Notes: generated from the letters alone by a model not told the origin. A stretch of 64,000 bases of DNA from Bog-756 sp963833585 (GCA_963833585.1 CAWHYF010000006.1:744001-808000), one strand, 5' to 3'. Shown: positions 9,036 to 18,455, counted from the first letter of the stretch. Translations and numbers: made by a program.

Positions 9036-9605
9036 CTACTCCGGCGGCCCCGGCGTCTCGGTGGTCTCGGTCGCTGCCGCGGCCTCCACAGCCCGGCCCC
9101 GGTCCTTCGATCGGCGGAGCCTCCGCCAGTACGACGGCGGGGGGATGCCCACGTGGGCCAGCTCGAGGACCCGCCGATTGACGGAGCGGGCCAGGTACAG
9201 CGAGAAGACCGCCGCGGGGATCTCCACCAGGAGCGCCAGGACCAGCGCCTCGAAGAATTGGGCCCGGTTGGCAGAGGTGGTGATGTCGAACCACGCGTCC
9301 ACGAACAGCAGGACCGCGGTGGCGGTGGCCGGGAACTGGACCCGCGGGTCCACCCGGAAGGCCATGTAGGCGGTCCGGGCGATGGCATAGACCAGGATGA
9401 TGTCGAATCCGACCCACGCCGCCCGGTAGTGCCGGTCGAACTGCCGTCGGGGCAGCGTGGCGGCCAGGTAGACGATCCACGGCAGGAGGACCACTGCTGC
9501 TGCCGTGTAGATCCAGGCCATCCGCCTGGCGCGCCGTCGGCCCTCCGGCTGCAGCTCGGGCCGGTCGGAACCCGCGGCTGGTTGGCCGGGTCCGTCTCCG
9601 CTCAC
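9036..9605 (-). CDS. Conserved-looking four-helix membrane protein
   Basis: A 189-residue protein with four predicted membrane helices (about residues 28-48, 62-80, 90-107 and 118-138). It has a Pro/Gly-rich cytoplasmic N-terminus and a charged C-terminal tail. The motif FRVDPRVQFPATATAVLLFVD and the aromatic acidic pair FVDAWFDITT may be family markers, but I do not recognise the family. Start is GTG 9605; an internal ATG at MAWIYTAAAV, just before the first helix, is also possible. It lies downstream of, and on the same strand as, the polyphosphate kinase. Confidence 0.65.
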   Translation of the reverse strand: MSGDGPGQPAAGSDRPELQPEGRRRARRMAWIYTAAAVVLLPWIVYLAATLPRRQFDRHYRAAWVGFDIILVYAIARTAYMAFRVDPRVQFPATATAVLLFVDAWFDITTSANRAQFFEALVLALLVEIPAAVFSLYLARSVNRRVLELAHVGIPPPSYWRRLRRSKDRGRAVEAAAATETTETPGPPE

Positions 9606-9669
9606 CCGGCCAGCCTACGGGCCTTCATCCGGCGTTTCGCCGACCGCAGGCCACAGCGTCGTCGGCCGC

Positions 9670-11776
9670 TCAGAGCGCCTCATCGAGAAGCGAGCCACGT
9701 TCGAGCGCGGCCACCTGGAGGGCCTCCTGGGTGGAGATGCCCACGACGGTGGGGATGCGGGTCCAGTTTCCGCTGGAATCCAGCGACCAGGCGTGGGTGT
9801 CGTCGGCCATGTTGAGCTGGAGTATCTGTTCGAGCTGGTCGACGGCTCCGGGATCGGCCACGGGGATCATGGCCTCCACCCGCCGGTCGAGATTGCGGCG
9901 GCGGAGGTCGGCCGACCCGATGTAGTAGGCGGGAGGACCGTTGGTCCCGCCGCCGAACCGCAGGATCCGGGAGTGCTCGAGAAACCGACCCACGATGGAG
10001 TGGACCCGAATGGTTTCGGACAGACCCGGTACGCCCGGTCGTAGACAGCAGATTCCCCGGATGATCAGGTCGATGGGCACCCCGGCCAGGGACGCCCGGT
10101 ACAGGGCGTCGATGACCGGTACGTCGTCGAGCCCGTTGACCTTGATAACGATGCGGCCGTCGGGGCCGGCCAAGGCCTGCTCGTCGATGCAGTCGACCAC
10201 CCGGTCCCGGATCCCGCCGGGGGAGGTCACCAGCTCCTGGTAGCGGGGCGGCTGGCTGAAGCCGGTGATGTAGTTGAAGAAACGGGTGACGTCGGCGCCC
10301 AGCGTCGGACAGCGAGGACAGTACCCCCAGGTCCTCGTACATCCGGGCGGTCTTGGGGTTGTAGTTGCCGGTGCCGACGTGGCAGTACAGGCGGACCGCT
10401 TCGCCCTCCTGTCGGACCACGAGGGTGGTCTTGGCGTGAGTCTTGAGGCCCATCAGCCCGTAGATGACGTGGGCCCCGGCCTCCTCGAGCGCTCGCGCCC
10501 ACCCGATGTTGGCCTCCTCGTCGAACCGAGCTGTCACCTCCACCAGCACCGCCACCTGCTTGCCGTGCTCGGCTGCACGGACCAGAGCCGCCACCACCGG
10601 GCTGTCCCCGGACGTCCGGTAGAGGCACTGTTTGACGGCGAGCACATTGGGGTCGTCGGCGGCTTCGTTGATCAGCTCCTCGACCGATGCCGAGAAGGAG
10701 TCGTAGGGATGATGGACCAGCACGTCCTGGCGGCCGATGACCGAGAAGATGCTCGACTCCTCCTCACGCTCCACCGAGGTGAAGGGAGCGGGCACCAGGG
10801 GGGTCCAGGGCTCGTCATGGAGATCCGGACGATCGAGGGCGTGGATGGCCCACAGGCAGTCGAGCCCGAGCGGACCGGCGAACCGGTAGACGTCGTCAGG
10901 ACCGAGACCCAGTTCGTCGGTGAGGCGTTCGACGGGCCCCTCCGAGGTGCGGGAGTCGATCTCCAGGCGGACCACCGGCAGGAAGCGGCGGCGGCGGAGT
11001 TCCTCCTGGAGGGCCAGCAGCAGGTCGTCGGCAGCGTCGTCGTCGAGGGCCAGGTCGGCATCACGGGTGACCCGGAAGATGCAGGGCTCCCCGACATCCA
11101 TCCCCGGGAACAGCTCATCGACGAAGGCCACCAGGGTCTGTTCCAGCGGGATGAACCGGTCGCCCCCGGGCAGCGGGAGGAGGCGGGCCACATTGGGGGG
11201 GACCTTGACCCGGGCGAAGCGCGAGGTGTCATCATTCCGGTTGCGGACCTCCACCCCCACGTTGAGCGAGAGGTTGGAGATGTAGGGGAAGGGATGGCTG
11301 GGATCCACCGTGAGCGGAGTGACCACGGGCAGGATCAGCCGTTCGAAGACCTCGTGCAGGTAGGCCTGGTCACCACCGTCCAGGGTCTCCCAGTCGCACA
11401 GCTCGATCCCTTCGGCCCGAAGGGCCGGTGACACCTCGTCCAGGAGGAGGACCTCCTGACGACGCACCATCCGCTCCAGCGAGGCGCGCACGTCCGCCAA
11501 CAGTTGGTCCGGGGTCGCGCCGTTGAGGGCCAGGCTCTTGATGCCGGCCACCACCTGGCGACGAAGGCCGGCCACCTGGACCTGGAAGAACTCGTCGATC
11601 CGCTCGCTGAACAGCACGAGGAACTTGACCCGCTCGAGCAGGGGGATGCCGGTGTCCGCCACCAGATCCAACAGGCGGTCGTTGAAGTCGAGATCGGAGA
11701 GCTGTCGGGCAAAGAACCGCTGGTCCGCCGCGGGACTGCCGCCAGCCTGTGATCCACGTGCCGTATCGACGCTCAT
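9670..11776 (-). CDS. ppk1: Polyphosphate kinase 1, frameshifted as sequenced
   Basis: PPK1 polymerises ATP gamma-phosphate into polyphosphate. The N-terminal four-fifths reads from ATG 11776: an RFFARQLSDLDFNDRLLDL opening, the LKTHAKTTLVVRQ motif, and the first catalytic His in YCHVGTGNYNPKTARMYEDLG. Reading then fails near 10300-10310. The remaining C-terminal fifth continues in another frame from ADVTRFFNYITGFSQPPRYQEL, with TSPGGIRDRV and the second catalytic His in GRFLEHSRI, down to 9670. Removing one G from a GGG run restores ...D-A-G-A-D-V-T..., giving about 702 residues, normal for PPK1. An upstream frame ending at 9680 is an artefact of the shift. A sequencing error is more likely than a dead gene. 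Confidence 0.9.
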
Positions 11777-11928
11777 TGGCCAACGATAGCAATCGGCACC
11801 CCGGCTCCATCCCGAGCAGCCGGTCCAGCTTCGGATGGGCCGGACCGGCCAGGGGCTCCGTTCCGGCCTCCGGTCGATCGTGGGTCAGAATGAGGGTCGA
11901 GCAGAGCAGGTCCGGAAAGGTGGGGGAC

Positions 11929-12426
11929 GTGAGCACCGATCGCACCATCGAAGTCATGGTCGAGATCCCCAGGGGCAGCCGCAACAAGTACGAGTACGAC
12001 CACGAGCGCCACGTCATGCGGCTCGACCGGAGGCTGTTCTCGGCCACGTTCTACCCGGCCGACTACGGGTTCGTGCCCGACACCCTGGCCGAGGACGGGG
12101 ACCCCCTGGACGTACTGATCCTGCTCGACGAGCCGACCTTCCCGGGCTGCCTGGTGGAGTGCCGACCGGTCGGGGTGTTCTGGATGACCGATGAGAAGGG
12201 GCCCGACGCCAAGATCATCTCGGTGGCATGTGGTGACCCGATGTGGGAATCGGTTGCCGACCTGGACGGCCTACCCCCCCATCTGACCTTCGAGATCGCC
12301 CACTTCTTCGACGTCTACAAGGACCTCGAGCCCGACAAGTTGACCAAAGTGGGCGGTTTCGACGGAGTCGAGGCGGCGTGGGAGGAGATCGAGCGGTCCT
12401 TCCAGCGGGCCAGACATGCGCCCTGA
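11929..12426 (+). CDS. ppa: Inorganic pyrophosphatase
   Basis: A 165-residue family I soluble pyrophosphatase that hydrolyses PPi to two phosphates in the cytoplasm. Hallmarks are MVEIPRGSRNKYEYD at the N-terminus, FYPADYGFVPDT, and the metal-binding DEDGDPLDVL-type motif (AEDGDPLDVLILLDEP), then the KDLEPDK motif. GTG 11929 is chosen because AGGTGGGGG lies just upstream and it gives the standard family length. It is divergent from ppk1 across 152 bases, pairing polyphosphate synthesis with pyrophosphate removal. Confidence 0.95.
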   Translation: MSTDRTIEVMVEIPRGSRNKYEYDHERHVMRLDRRLFSATFYPADYGFVPDTLAEDGDPLDVLILLDEPTFPGCLVECRPVGVFWMTDEKGPDAKIISVACGDPMWESVADLDGLPPHLTFEIAHFFDVYKDLEPDKLTKVGGFDGVEAAWEEIERSFQRARHAP

Positions 12427-12478
12427 ACATCCGGCTCCTCCGAGGCCGCCCGGCCGAGCGACACTCCGATCGGACTGG

Positions 12479-12751
12479 TCAGCCGCCGAGGACCTGGGCC
12501 TTGGCCGCGGTGAACTCCTCATCGGTCAGGGCTCCCGAACTGTGCAGCGAGGCCAGCTGGGTGAGGCGGGCGATGGGGTCGTCGGCGGGCGCGGCTGTCG
12601 GAGCAGGTGCGGGGGCCGGTGCCGGTTCGGCCGGGGCCTGCTGGGCAGCCTGGCCCCGCATGGCCCGGTTGGTCCCGGCTTTGGCTCCCATGTAGGCCAC
12701 GCCACCGACCGCGGCGGCTCGGAGGAGTGGGCGTCTACGGACGAAGGGCAT
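12479..12751 (-). CDS. SHOCT-domain small protein
   Basis: A 90-residue protein. It has a basic N-terminus with a weak hydrophobic stretch (AAAVGGVAYMGAKAG), an Ala/Pro-rich linker and a C-terminal SHOCT motif (DPIARLTQLASLHSSGALTDEEFTAAKAQVLG). SHOCT segments are short oligomerisation or C-terminal helices found on many membrane-associated actinobacterial proteins. GGGAGG lies five to six bases before the ATG at 12751. It sits 11 bases downstream of the carboxymuconolactone-decarboxylase-like gene on the same strand and is probably co-transcribed. Confidence 0.85.
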   Translation of the reverse strand: MPFVRRRPLLRAAAVGGVAYMGAKAGTNRAMRGQAAQQAPAEPAPAPAPAPTAAPADDPIARLTQLASLHSSGALTDEEFTAAKAQVLGG

Positions 12752-12762
12752 GGTGACCTCCC

Positions 12763-13107
12763 TCAGCTCTCGTCGGCATCGAGATCGATGCCCAGGGCGA
12801 AGGCGATCTCGGCGGCGGCCGACACGATGCGGACGTTGCCGACGGTGGGGTTGAGGGCCACCAGGAGGCCGAGGATCTCCTCGGGGGTCACTCCGGCCTC
12901 GAGGGCGAACGCCACCTGGAAGACGTAGGAGGCGGGAGCGGCATCGGCGGCGATCAGCGCGGCGATGTTGCACAACGAGTACGTGCGGGCGTCGAGTCCT
13001 GAAGCCTCGAGGTTGTGCAGCCGGGCCTGCAGGAGGCCCTCCAGCACATTGGGATCGTGCTGGGCCACCCCGAGCAGGGCACCGCTGGTTTCGGTCGAGA
13101 CGGTCAT
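12763..13107 (-). CDS. Carboxymuconolactone decarboxylase-like (AhpD-fold) protein
   Basis: A 114-residue all-helical protein with the AhpD/CMD repeat pattern (VLEGLLQARLHNLEASGLDARTYSL, then ALEAGVTPEEILGLLVALNPTVG). AhpD-type members use a CxxC(H) redox motif; here only one Cys (YSLCNIAAL) is present, so thiol redox activity is doubtful. ATG 13107 is preceded by GGAGGAAT, and the frame upstream to 13194 adds no family sequence. It leads the two-gene unit with the SHOCT protein. Confidence 0.8.
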   Translation of the reverse strand: MTVSTETSGALLGVAQHDPNVLEGLLQARLHNLEASGLDARTYSLCNIAALIAADAAPASYVFQVAFALEAGVTPEEILGLLVALNPTVGNVRIVSAAAEIAFALGIDLDADES

Positions 13108-13256
13108 TCGGATTCCTCCACTGATCGGGCCGGCCCCCATGCCTGGAACGGTCTTCCGGACTACGAAGCGGTACCCCGGTTGCCGCATGGTCACCCTAAC
13201 TGATCAGAACTGGAAGGCCCTCAGCACGGCGGGTCGGTCGGACGGGATCGAGGCAC

Positions 13257-13262
13257 TACAAT
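13257..13262 (+). promoter_or_regulatory. Possible -10 element for tRNA-Ala
   Basis: TACAAT is a near-consensus -10, 70 bases before the tRNA. No clear -35 is visible at 17 bases upstream, so this is tentative. Confidence 0.3.
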
Positions 13263-13332
13263 CGCCATCTTGCGGTGCCGTGTTCCCGGTCGGTCCGATC
13301 GCCAATACCGTTGGAGGCGGCTTCCGACCCCA

Positions 13333-13406
13333 GGGGGTGTAACTCAGTTGGCTAGAGTGCGACCTTTGCAAGGTCGAAGTCGTGGGTTCGAGTCCCATCA
13401 CCTCCA
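13333..13406 (+). tRNA. tRNA-Ala (anticodon TGC)
   Basis: All four arms fold. The seven-base acceptor pairs GGGGGTG with CACCTCC and includes a G3:U70 wobble, the alanine identity element. The anticodon stem CGACC/GGTCG carries the loop TTTGCAA, placing TGC at positions 34-36. The T arm is GTGGG-TTCGAGT-CCCAT. The D arm is ACTC/GAGT. The discriminator base is A. The 3' CCA is not fully encoded (CC then GA follows). Confidence 0.96.
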
Positions 13407-13417
13407 CCGATCCTGTC

Positions 13418-13450
13418 CGTCGGCATCTTCCTCGGTTGGGAAGGCCGACG
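13418..13450 (+). terminator. Hairpin terminator after tRNA-Ala
   Basis: CGTCGGC pairs with GCCGACG, and inside it CTTCC pairs with GGAAG around a seven-base loop, with a two-base bulge. The hairpin starts 12 bases after the tRNA. There is no clear T tract, which is common for high-GC actinobacterial terminators. Confidence 0.55.
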
Positions 13451-13462
13451 AAATGCCTCGGG

Positions 13463-13491
13463 GTGACGAAACCCCTAGTCCCGCCTAATCT
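13463..13491 (+). promoter_or_regulatory. Promoter of the cyclase/ATPase regulator
   Basis: GTGACG (13463-13468) as -35 and TAATCT (13486-13491) as -10 are separated by exactly 17 bases. Transcription would start near 13498, inside the palindrome that follows. Confidence 0.55.
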
Positions 13492-13508
13492 TTCTCCCAC
13501 TGGGAGAA
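13492..13508. promoter_or_regulatory. Palindromic operator TTCTCC-N5-GGAGAA, copy 1
   Basis: A perfect 17-base inverted repeat (arms extend to 7 bases around ACT) directly behind the -10 and over the expected start of transcription. That is the classic place for a repressor. The same six-base arms with the same five-base spacer recur at 53103-53119. It is not followed by T residues, so it is a poor terminator. Confidence 0.55.
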
Positions 13509-13520
13509 TGGCGGGGTTCG

Positions 13521-16500
13521 TTGACTACCAATGAGAACATCACGGTGCTTTTTACCGACCTGGTTGGCTCGACCGAGCTGGCCTCTTCGCTTACCCCCGA
13601 GGCCGGCGACGAGGTGCGCCGCGACCACTTCGCTGCGCTCCGCCGGGCCATCGCTGCTTCGGGGGGCACCGAAGTGAAGAACCTCGGCGACGGCCTCATG
13701 GTCGTCTTCCCGATCGCCTCCGCCGCGCTGTCGTGTGCCGTGGCCATGCAGCAAGCCGTCGAACGGGACAACGCCGGGGCGCAGCGACCCCTAGGGCTGC
13801 GGATCGGGCTCAGTGGCGGGGAAGTGGCCCGGGACGCCGACGACTATTTTGGTGATCCGGTGATCGAGGCGGCGAGACTCTGCACCAAGGCCGAGGGGGG
13901 CCAGATTCTGGCCGCGGACGCCGTTCGGGTCATAGCTGGTCGACGCACTCCACATTCCTTCTCCTCGCTCGGCGAGCTGGAGTTGAAGGGCCTGCCTGAG
14001 CCGATCAAGACCCTCGAGGTCGGCTGGGAGCCCCTCGGCGAGGTCGGCGCCGCCGCGAATACCGTGCCTCTGCCGGGACGCCTCGAGATCACCCCTACCA
14101 CCGGGGTGGTGGCCCGTGAGGGCGAGGCGGAGATCCTGAACGACGCGCTTAAGCGGGTGGCGGCGGGCGAGGGACGCGAGGTGATCCTCATCTCAGGCGA
14201 GGCCGGATTGGGTAAGACCACCCTGGTGGCCGAGGCCGCCCGTCGCGGGTTCAGCTCCGGGGCCTGTGTGCTCCTCGGACGATGCCAGGAGGACCTGGGT
14301 ACCTCGTATTCTCCCTTCGCCGAGGCCTTGCACCACTACGTGGCCCACGCCCCCGACGAGGCGCTCGCCGCGCACGTCGACGCCCATGGTGGCGAGCTGG
14401 CCAGGATGGTCCCCGCCCTACGACAGCGCCAGGGGGAACTCCCGGCACCCCAGAGCACCGATCCGGACACCGAGCGCTACCTCCTCTACGGAGCGATCAT
14501 CGGGCTGCTCACCGACGCCTCAGCCACCCAGCCGTTGGTCCTCGTTCTCGACGACTTGCAGTGGGCCGACAAACCCAGCCTCCAGCTTCTGCGCCACATC
14601 GTCGCCAATGTGGAGTCGGCGCGCCTCATGATCCTGGCCACGTTCCGCGATGCGGAGCTGTCCGGGGCGCACCCACTCACCGACGTCCTCGCGGCTCTGC
14701 GACGCGAGCCAAGGGTGCGCTTCGTCGAGTTGCAAGGCTTCGACGACACCGGCGTGCTGGCCTTCATGGAAGCAGCCGCCGGCCAGCGCCTCGAAGGCGA
14801 CGGCGTCGAGCTGGCCCATGCCCTGTATCGCGAGACCGACGGAAACCCGTTCTTCGTCGGTGAGGTCCTGTTGAACTTGATCGAAACCGGGGCCATCTAC
14901 CGGGACGACTCTGGCCGGTGGGTGGCGGCCGGGGACCTGTCCGACATGGCCCTGCCGTCGAGCGTGCGCCAGGTGATCTCCGCCCGGGTGGCACGACTGG
15001 GCGACCGGGCCAGCCACATCCTCTCCATAGCTGCCGTCATCGGGCGGGACTTCGATCTGGACGTGCTCGGTCAAATCGGCGAGTGTGAGGAGGGCGAGCT
15101 GCTCGACCTCCTCGACGGAGCCAGCGCCGCCAACCTGGTTCGGGAGGTGGCCGAAGCTCCTGACCGCTGGAGCTTCTCGCACGCCTTGATCCAGCACACC
15201 CTGTACCAGGATCTTGGCGCCAGCCGTCGGTCCCGGCTCCACCGCCAGGTGGCTGAGGCCATCGAGGCTGTCGTCGGGAGGCACCCCAACCCCCGGGTGG
15301 GAGAACTGGCCCACCACTGGTTCAGTGCCACCCAACCCGTCAACACGGCCAAAGCCATCGACTACGCCCGTCAGGCTGGCGAGGCGGCGCTAGCCGCTCT
15401 CGCCCCCGACGACGCCGTGCGCTATTTCTCCCAGGCCCTGCAACTGGTCGTCCTCAACCCCGATAGCGACGCCCTGATGACGTGCGACCTGCTCCTGGAC
15501 CTGGGCGAGGCCCAGCGCGAGGCCGGGATTGCTGCCTTCCGAGAGACCTTCCTCGACGCCGCCCAGCGGGCACGAGAACTCGGCGCATCGGCCAGGCTGG
15601 CGACCGCCGCACTTCGCAATAACCGCGGCTGGTTCAGCGACACCAGGGGCATCGACAACGAGAAGGTGGCGGTCATCGAGGCGGCCCTGGCGGCCACCCC
15701 CGAGTCGGACAGCCCCGAGCGAGCTCTGCTGCTTGCCACGTTGGGCAGCGAGCTGGCCCTGGGTACGACGGTGGAGCGACGTACTGCCTTGGCCGACGAC
15801 GCCGTGAACATGGCCCGGAGGCTCGGAGACCCAGCCACGATCATTCGCGCGCTAAACCTCGTGGGGGACGCCGTCGATTTGCCATCGAACGTTGGGCAGC
15901 GCCTTGCCGACCGGACTGAAGTTCTGGCATTGGCTGGCACGCTGGGGGATCCTGTCCTGCACTACTGGGCAGCCACCTATTGCCGCATGACCGCGGTGCA
16001 AATCGGCGACTTTGAATTGGGAACTCGATGCTCTGACATTGCACGAACGCTCAGTGAACGACTTCGGCAGCCGATGTTCCAATGGAACTCGACCTTCATG
16101 GAGGCGGCCGACGCCATCATGCGCGGAGACTCCGAGCGAGCGGAGCAGCTCGCCACCACTGCTCTCGAGCTGGGAACGAACTGCGGCCAACCGGACGCCG
16201 TGAACTTTTATGGCGGCCAGTTGTTGGCGATCCGACGCCAGCAAGGACGCCTGGGCGAACTCATCCCTCTCGTCGAGGAGTTCATGGCGGACATCCAAGA
16301 CATGCCGCTCCTTCGCACGTCCCTCGCTCAGGCCCACCTCCAGGCTGGAAACATCGAGAGTGCGTGCCAGATGCTTGAGCTCGACGCGGCGCAAGCCTTC
16401 GACTCAATGTCCTTCGACGTCCTCTGGCTGATGGGAGTCGCCAACTATGCCCAAGTGGCATCGGAACTGGAGGCCGTCGGTCCTGCCACCAAGCTCTTTG

Positions 16501-16838
16501 AGTTGCTGGCCCCTTATCACGCGCAAGTGATCTCTATAGGCCCCACGGGTGCCAACCCTGTCGCGTTTTACCTTGGAGAACTGGCCTCTGTGCTCGATCT
16601 CTACGACCAGGCCGACTCGTACTTCGCGGCGGCCACCGAGCTCAACACGCGTGGAGGGATGAAGTTCGCCGAGGCTGAGACGCAGCTGGCGTGGGGAAAG
16701 ATGTTGGCTGTTCGAGGAGGCCACGGAGAGATCGACCGGGCGCGACTGCTTCTCGAACGGGCTTGCGATACGGCGACAACCCAAGGGTATGCCAGGGTCG
16801 AGCGCCAAGCGACGGCCGCACTCGCGAGTCTGGTCTGA
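13521..16838 (+). CDS. Class III cyclase domain / AAA-type ATPase / TPR-like regulator
   Basis: A 1105-residue cytoplasmic signalling protein. Residues 7-165 form a class III nucleotidyl cyclase domain: metal Asp D13 (LFTDLVGST) and D57, Lys K53 (EVKNLGDG) and transition-state Arg R119. The usual Asn four residues before that Arg is Glu (VIEAAR), so activity is uncertain. A P-loop ATPase follows, with Walker A GEAGLGKTT (about 226-234) and Walker B LVLVLDDLQWAD (about 340-350), then a long helical TPR-like region. Such proteins, like the Rv0891c/Rv1358 group, often end in LuxR DNA-binding domains; none is visible here. The start is TTG 13521; no ATG or GTG fits better without losing the cyclase N-terminus. 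Confidence 0.85.
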   Translation: MTTNENITVLFTDLVGSTELASSLTPEAGDEVRRDHFAALRRAIAASGGTEVKNLGDGLMVVFPIASAALSCAVAMQQAVERDNAGAQRPLGLRIGLSGGEVARDADDYFGDPVIEAARLCTKAEGGQILAADAVRVIAGRRTPHSFSSLGELELKGLPEPIKTLEVGWEPLGEVGAAANTVPLPGRLEITPTTGVVAREGEAEILNDALKRVAAGEGREVILISGEAGLGKTTLVAEAARRGFSSGACVLLGRCQEDLGTSYSPFAEALHHYVAHAPDEALAAHVDAHGGELARMVPALRQRQGELPAPQSTDPDTERYLLYGAIIGLLTDASATQPLVLVLDDLQWADKPSLQLLRHIVANVESARLMILATFRDAELSGAHPLTDVLAALRREPRVRFVELQGFDDTGVLAFMEAAAGQRLEGDGVELAHALYRETDGNPFFVGEVLLNLIETGAIYRDDSGRWVAAGDLSDMALPSSVRQVISARVARLGDRASHILSIAAVIGRDFDLDVLGQIGECEEGELLDLLDGASAANLVREVAEAPDRWSFSHALIQHTLYQDLGASRRSRLHRQVAEAIEAVVGRHPNPRVGELAHHWFSATQPVNTAKAIDYARQAGEAALAALAPDDAVRYFSQALQLVVLNPDSDALMTCDLLLDLGEAQREAGIAAFRETFLDAAQRARELGASARLATAALRNNRGWFSDTRGIDNEKVAVIEAALAATPESDSPERALLLATLGSELALGTTVERRTALADDAVNMARRLGDPATIIRALNLVGDAVDLPSNVGQRLADRTEVLALAGTLGDPVLHYWAATYCRMTAVQIGDFELGTRCSDIARTLSERLRQPMFQWNSTFMEAADAIMRGDSERAEQLATTALELGTNCGQPDAVNFYGGQLLAIRRQQGRLGELIPLVEEFMADIQDMPLLRTSLAQAHLQAGNIESACQMLELDAAQAFDSMSFDVLWLMGVANYAQVASELEAVGPATKLFELLAPYHAQVISIGPTGANPVAFYLGELASVLDLYDQADSYFAAATELNTRGGMKFAEAETQLAWGKMLAVRGGHGEIDRARLLLERACDTATTQGYARVERQATAALASLV

Positions 16839-17170
16839 AGCACAGGAAGGGCCGCCGGTATTCGCGCCTGGCCCGGACCGAGTCCGGCTCCTGGAGCCGC
16901 GGGTAATGCCGGCCACCACTTGGGCAGGCCACCGCTCGGCATCCGGTCACGCTCTCGCTGAAATGGCCGAGATGTCTGCAGACCCGGCCAGATGGTTGCC
17001 GCCCTGGCGCCGCCCGCGACACGCTCCTGCGGCGACAGAGCCGCCGACCGGATGATAGGGCGGGGCAATCGACGCATGTCCCGCCGGGAGCCTCACGACC
17101 GACCCCTCGCCGGCGCCGGCGCTAACCTCAGACGGTGGGGCACTTGTCCCTTGGACTCGAAAACCCAGAA
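16839..17170. other. Intergenic region with two adjacent hairpins
   Basis: 332 bases without a convincing gene. CCGGAC-CGA-GTCCGG at 16873-16887 and the overlapping GGCTCC-T-GGAGCC (16886-16898) are hairpins just after the regulator gene and may stop its transcription. The rest shows nothing recognisable. Confidence 0.4.
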
Positions 17171-18361
17171 ATGAACCATATGACTCTCACCTCGGCAGAA
17201 CCTGAACAACTTGCCGTTGTCGACGCTGACTCCCATCTCACCGATGTCCACGATCTGTGGACGAAGAGAGCCCCCGCTGCCTACAAGAGCGAGATTCTCC
17301 ACGTCGAAGAGGTCGAGGGAGAGCAGACGTGGGTTATTGAAGGAATGCCTCTCGGAAAGGCCGGCGGCGGGAGCACCATTGACAGGGCAGGCGTGAAGCA
17401 TCCATTCCTGGAATCGATGCTCGAATGGGACTTCGAAAGGGCCCACGTGGCAGCCTGGGATATCGACGCCCGTCTCGAGATTCTCGATGACATGGGAATC
17501 AAGCACCAGGTCACGTATCCCAACGCTCTGGGATTGGGAGGTCATGCGCTGGCCGATGTCAAGGACCCCGTGTTGCGCCGCCTGTGCGTAGAGATCTTCA
17601 ACGACTCCCGAGCCGAGATACAGGATCGCACGAACAACCGCCTCTTGCCCATGCCCATACTTCCGGCGTGGGACATCGAGGGATGCGTGCGCGAAGCGCA
17701 GCGGATCTCCGAAATGGGCCTCCGGGGAATCAATATGACCTCAGATCCCCAGGACCTCGGCTCCCCGGACCTGGCCAACGTGGCCTGGGACCCGCTGTGG
17801 GAGGTCTGCGCCGATCTTGAGCTCCCGATCCACTTCCACATCGGAGCGAGCCTGACGGCAATGAACTTCTTCGGCCAGTACTTCTGGCCGTCCCAGGACG
17901 AGTTCGTCAAACCCGCCATCGGAGGAGCGATGCTCTTCATCGGCAACGCCCGAGTTGTCATCAACACCATCTTTTCGGGAATCTTCGACCGCTTTCCGAA
18001 CCTCAAGATGGTTTCCGTGGAGAGCGGGATCGGTTGGATACCCTTTATCCTCGAGACGATGGACTGGGAACTCCCCGAGAACGCCCCCGCGCAGGCGGCC
18101 GAGCTCGGCAAGCCCCCTTCGGAGTACTTCAAGTCGAACTGGTACGCCACCATGTGGTTCGAAACAGGCCGCGGGCATCTTCAAGAACTGGTCGACAAGG
18201 TCGGCGATGACAATGTGATGTTCGAAACCGACTTTCCCCACCCGACCGCTCTCTGGCCCAAGCCACTCGAGCACGTGCACGAGGCCATGGCAACGCTTCG
18301 GCCCGAGTCGCGCCGGAAGATCCTCGCCGAGAACGGGCGGACGCTCTACCGCCTGGACTGA
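17171..18361 (+). CDS. Amidohydrolase-2 family metal-dependent hydrolase/decarboxylase
   Basis: A 396-residue TIM-barrel protein of the amidohydrolase-2 (ACMSD/LigW-like) group. Members decarboxylate aromatic or vinylogous acids or hydrolyse rings. Motifs seen are VVDADSHLTD at the N-terminus (where other members have a metal-binding HxH), HFHIGAS, SVESGIGWIPFILETMDWE and FETDFPHPTALW near the end with the late Asp ligand. ATG 17171 or 17180 are both plausible; GTG 17135 is in frame but has no better site. It begins the catabolic region and converges on the MBL hydrolase. Confidence 0.85.
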   Translation: MNHMTLTSAEPEQLAVVDADSHLTDVHDLWTKRAPAAYKSEILHVEEVEGEQTWVIEGMPLGKAGGGSTIDRAGVKHPFLESMLEWDFERAHVAAWDIDARLEILDDMGIKHQVTYPNALGLGGHALADVKDPVLRRLCVEIFNDSRAEIQDRTNNRLLPMPILPAWDIEGCVREAQRISEMGLRGINMTSDPQDLGSPDLANVAWDPLWEVCADLELPIHFHIGASLTAMNFFGQYFWPSQDEFVKPAIGGAMLFIGNARVVINTIFSGIFDRFPNLKMVSVESGIGWIPFILETMDWELPENAPAQAAELGKPPSEYFKSNWYATMWFETGRGHLQELVDKVGDDNVMFETDFPHPTALWPKPLEHVHEAMATLRPESRRKILAENGRTLYRLD

Positions 18362-18424
18362 AGCCAGCGAATCCGCATGGCGGTGAATGGGTTGACCTTG
18401 GCGGGAGATAGTAGGGAACGCAAA

Positions 18425-18455
18425 GCTTGCACTTGTGCAGGAAGTGCTTCGCTTC
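18425..18455. terminator. Possible bidirectional terminator between convergent genes
   Basis: GCACTT (18429-18434) pairs with AAGTGC (18442-18447) around GTGCAGG. The hairpin lies between the 3' ends of the amidohydrolase and the MBL gene. Confidence 0.35.

Noticed and set aside
13333..13406. tRNA-Ala as an integration site for a mobile element
   Set aside because: No integrase, no repeat of the tRNA 3' end seen nearby, and the following gene has its own promoter and host-like composition.
13492..13508. Intrinsic terminator of the tRNA
   Set aside because: No T run follows, a better hairpin lies at 13418-13450, and the palindrome sits directly behind a good -10.
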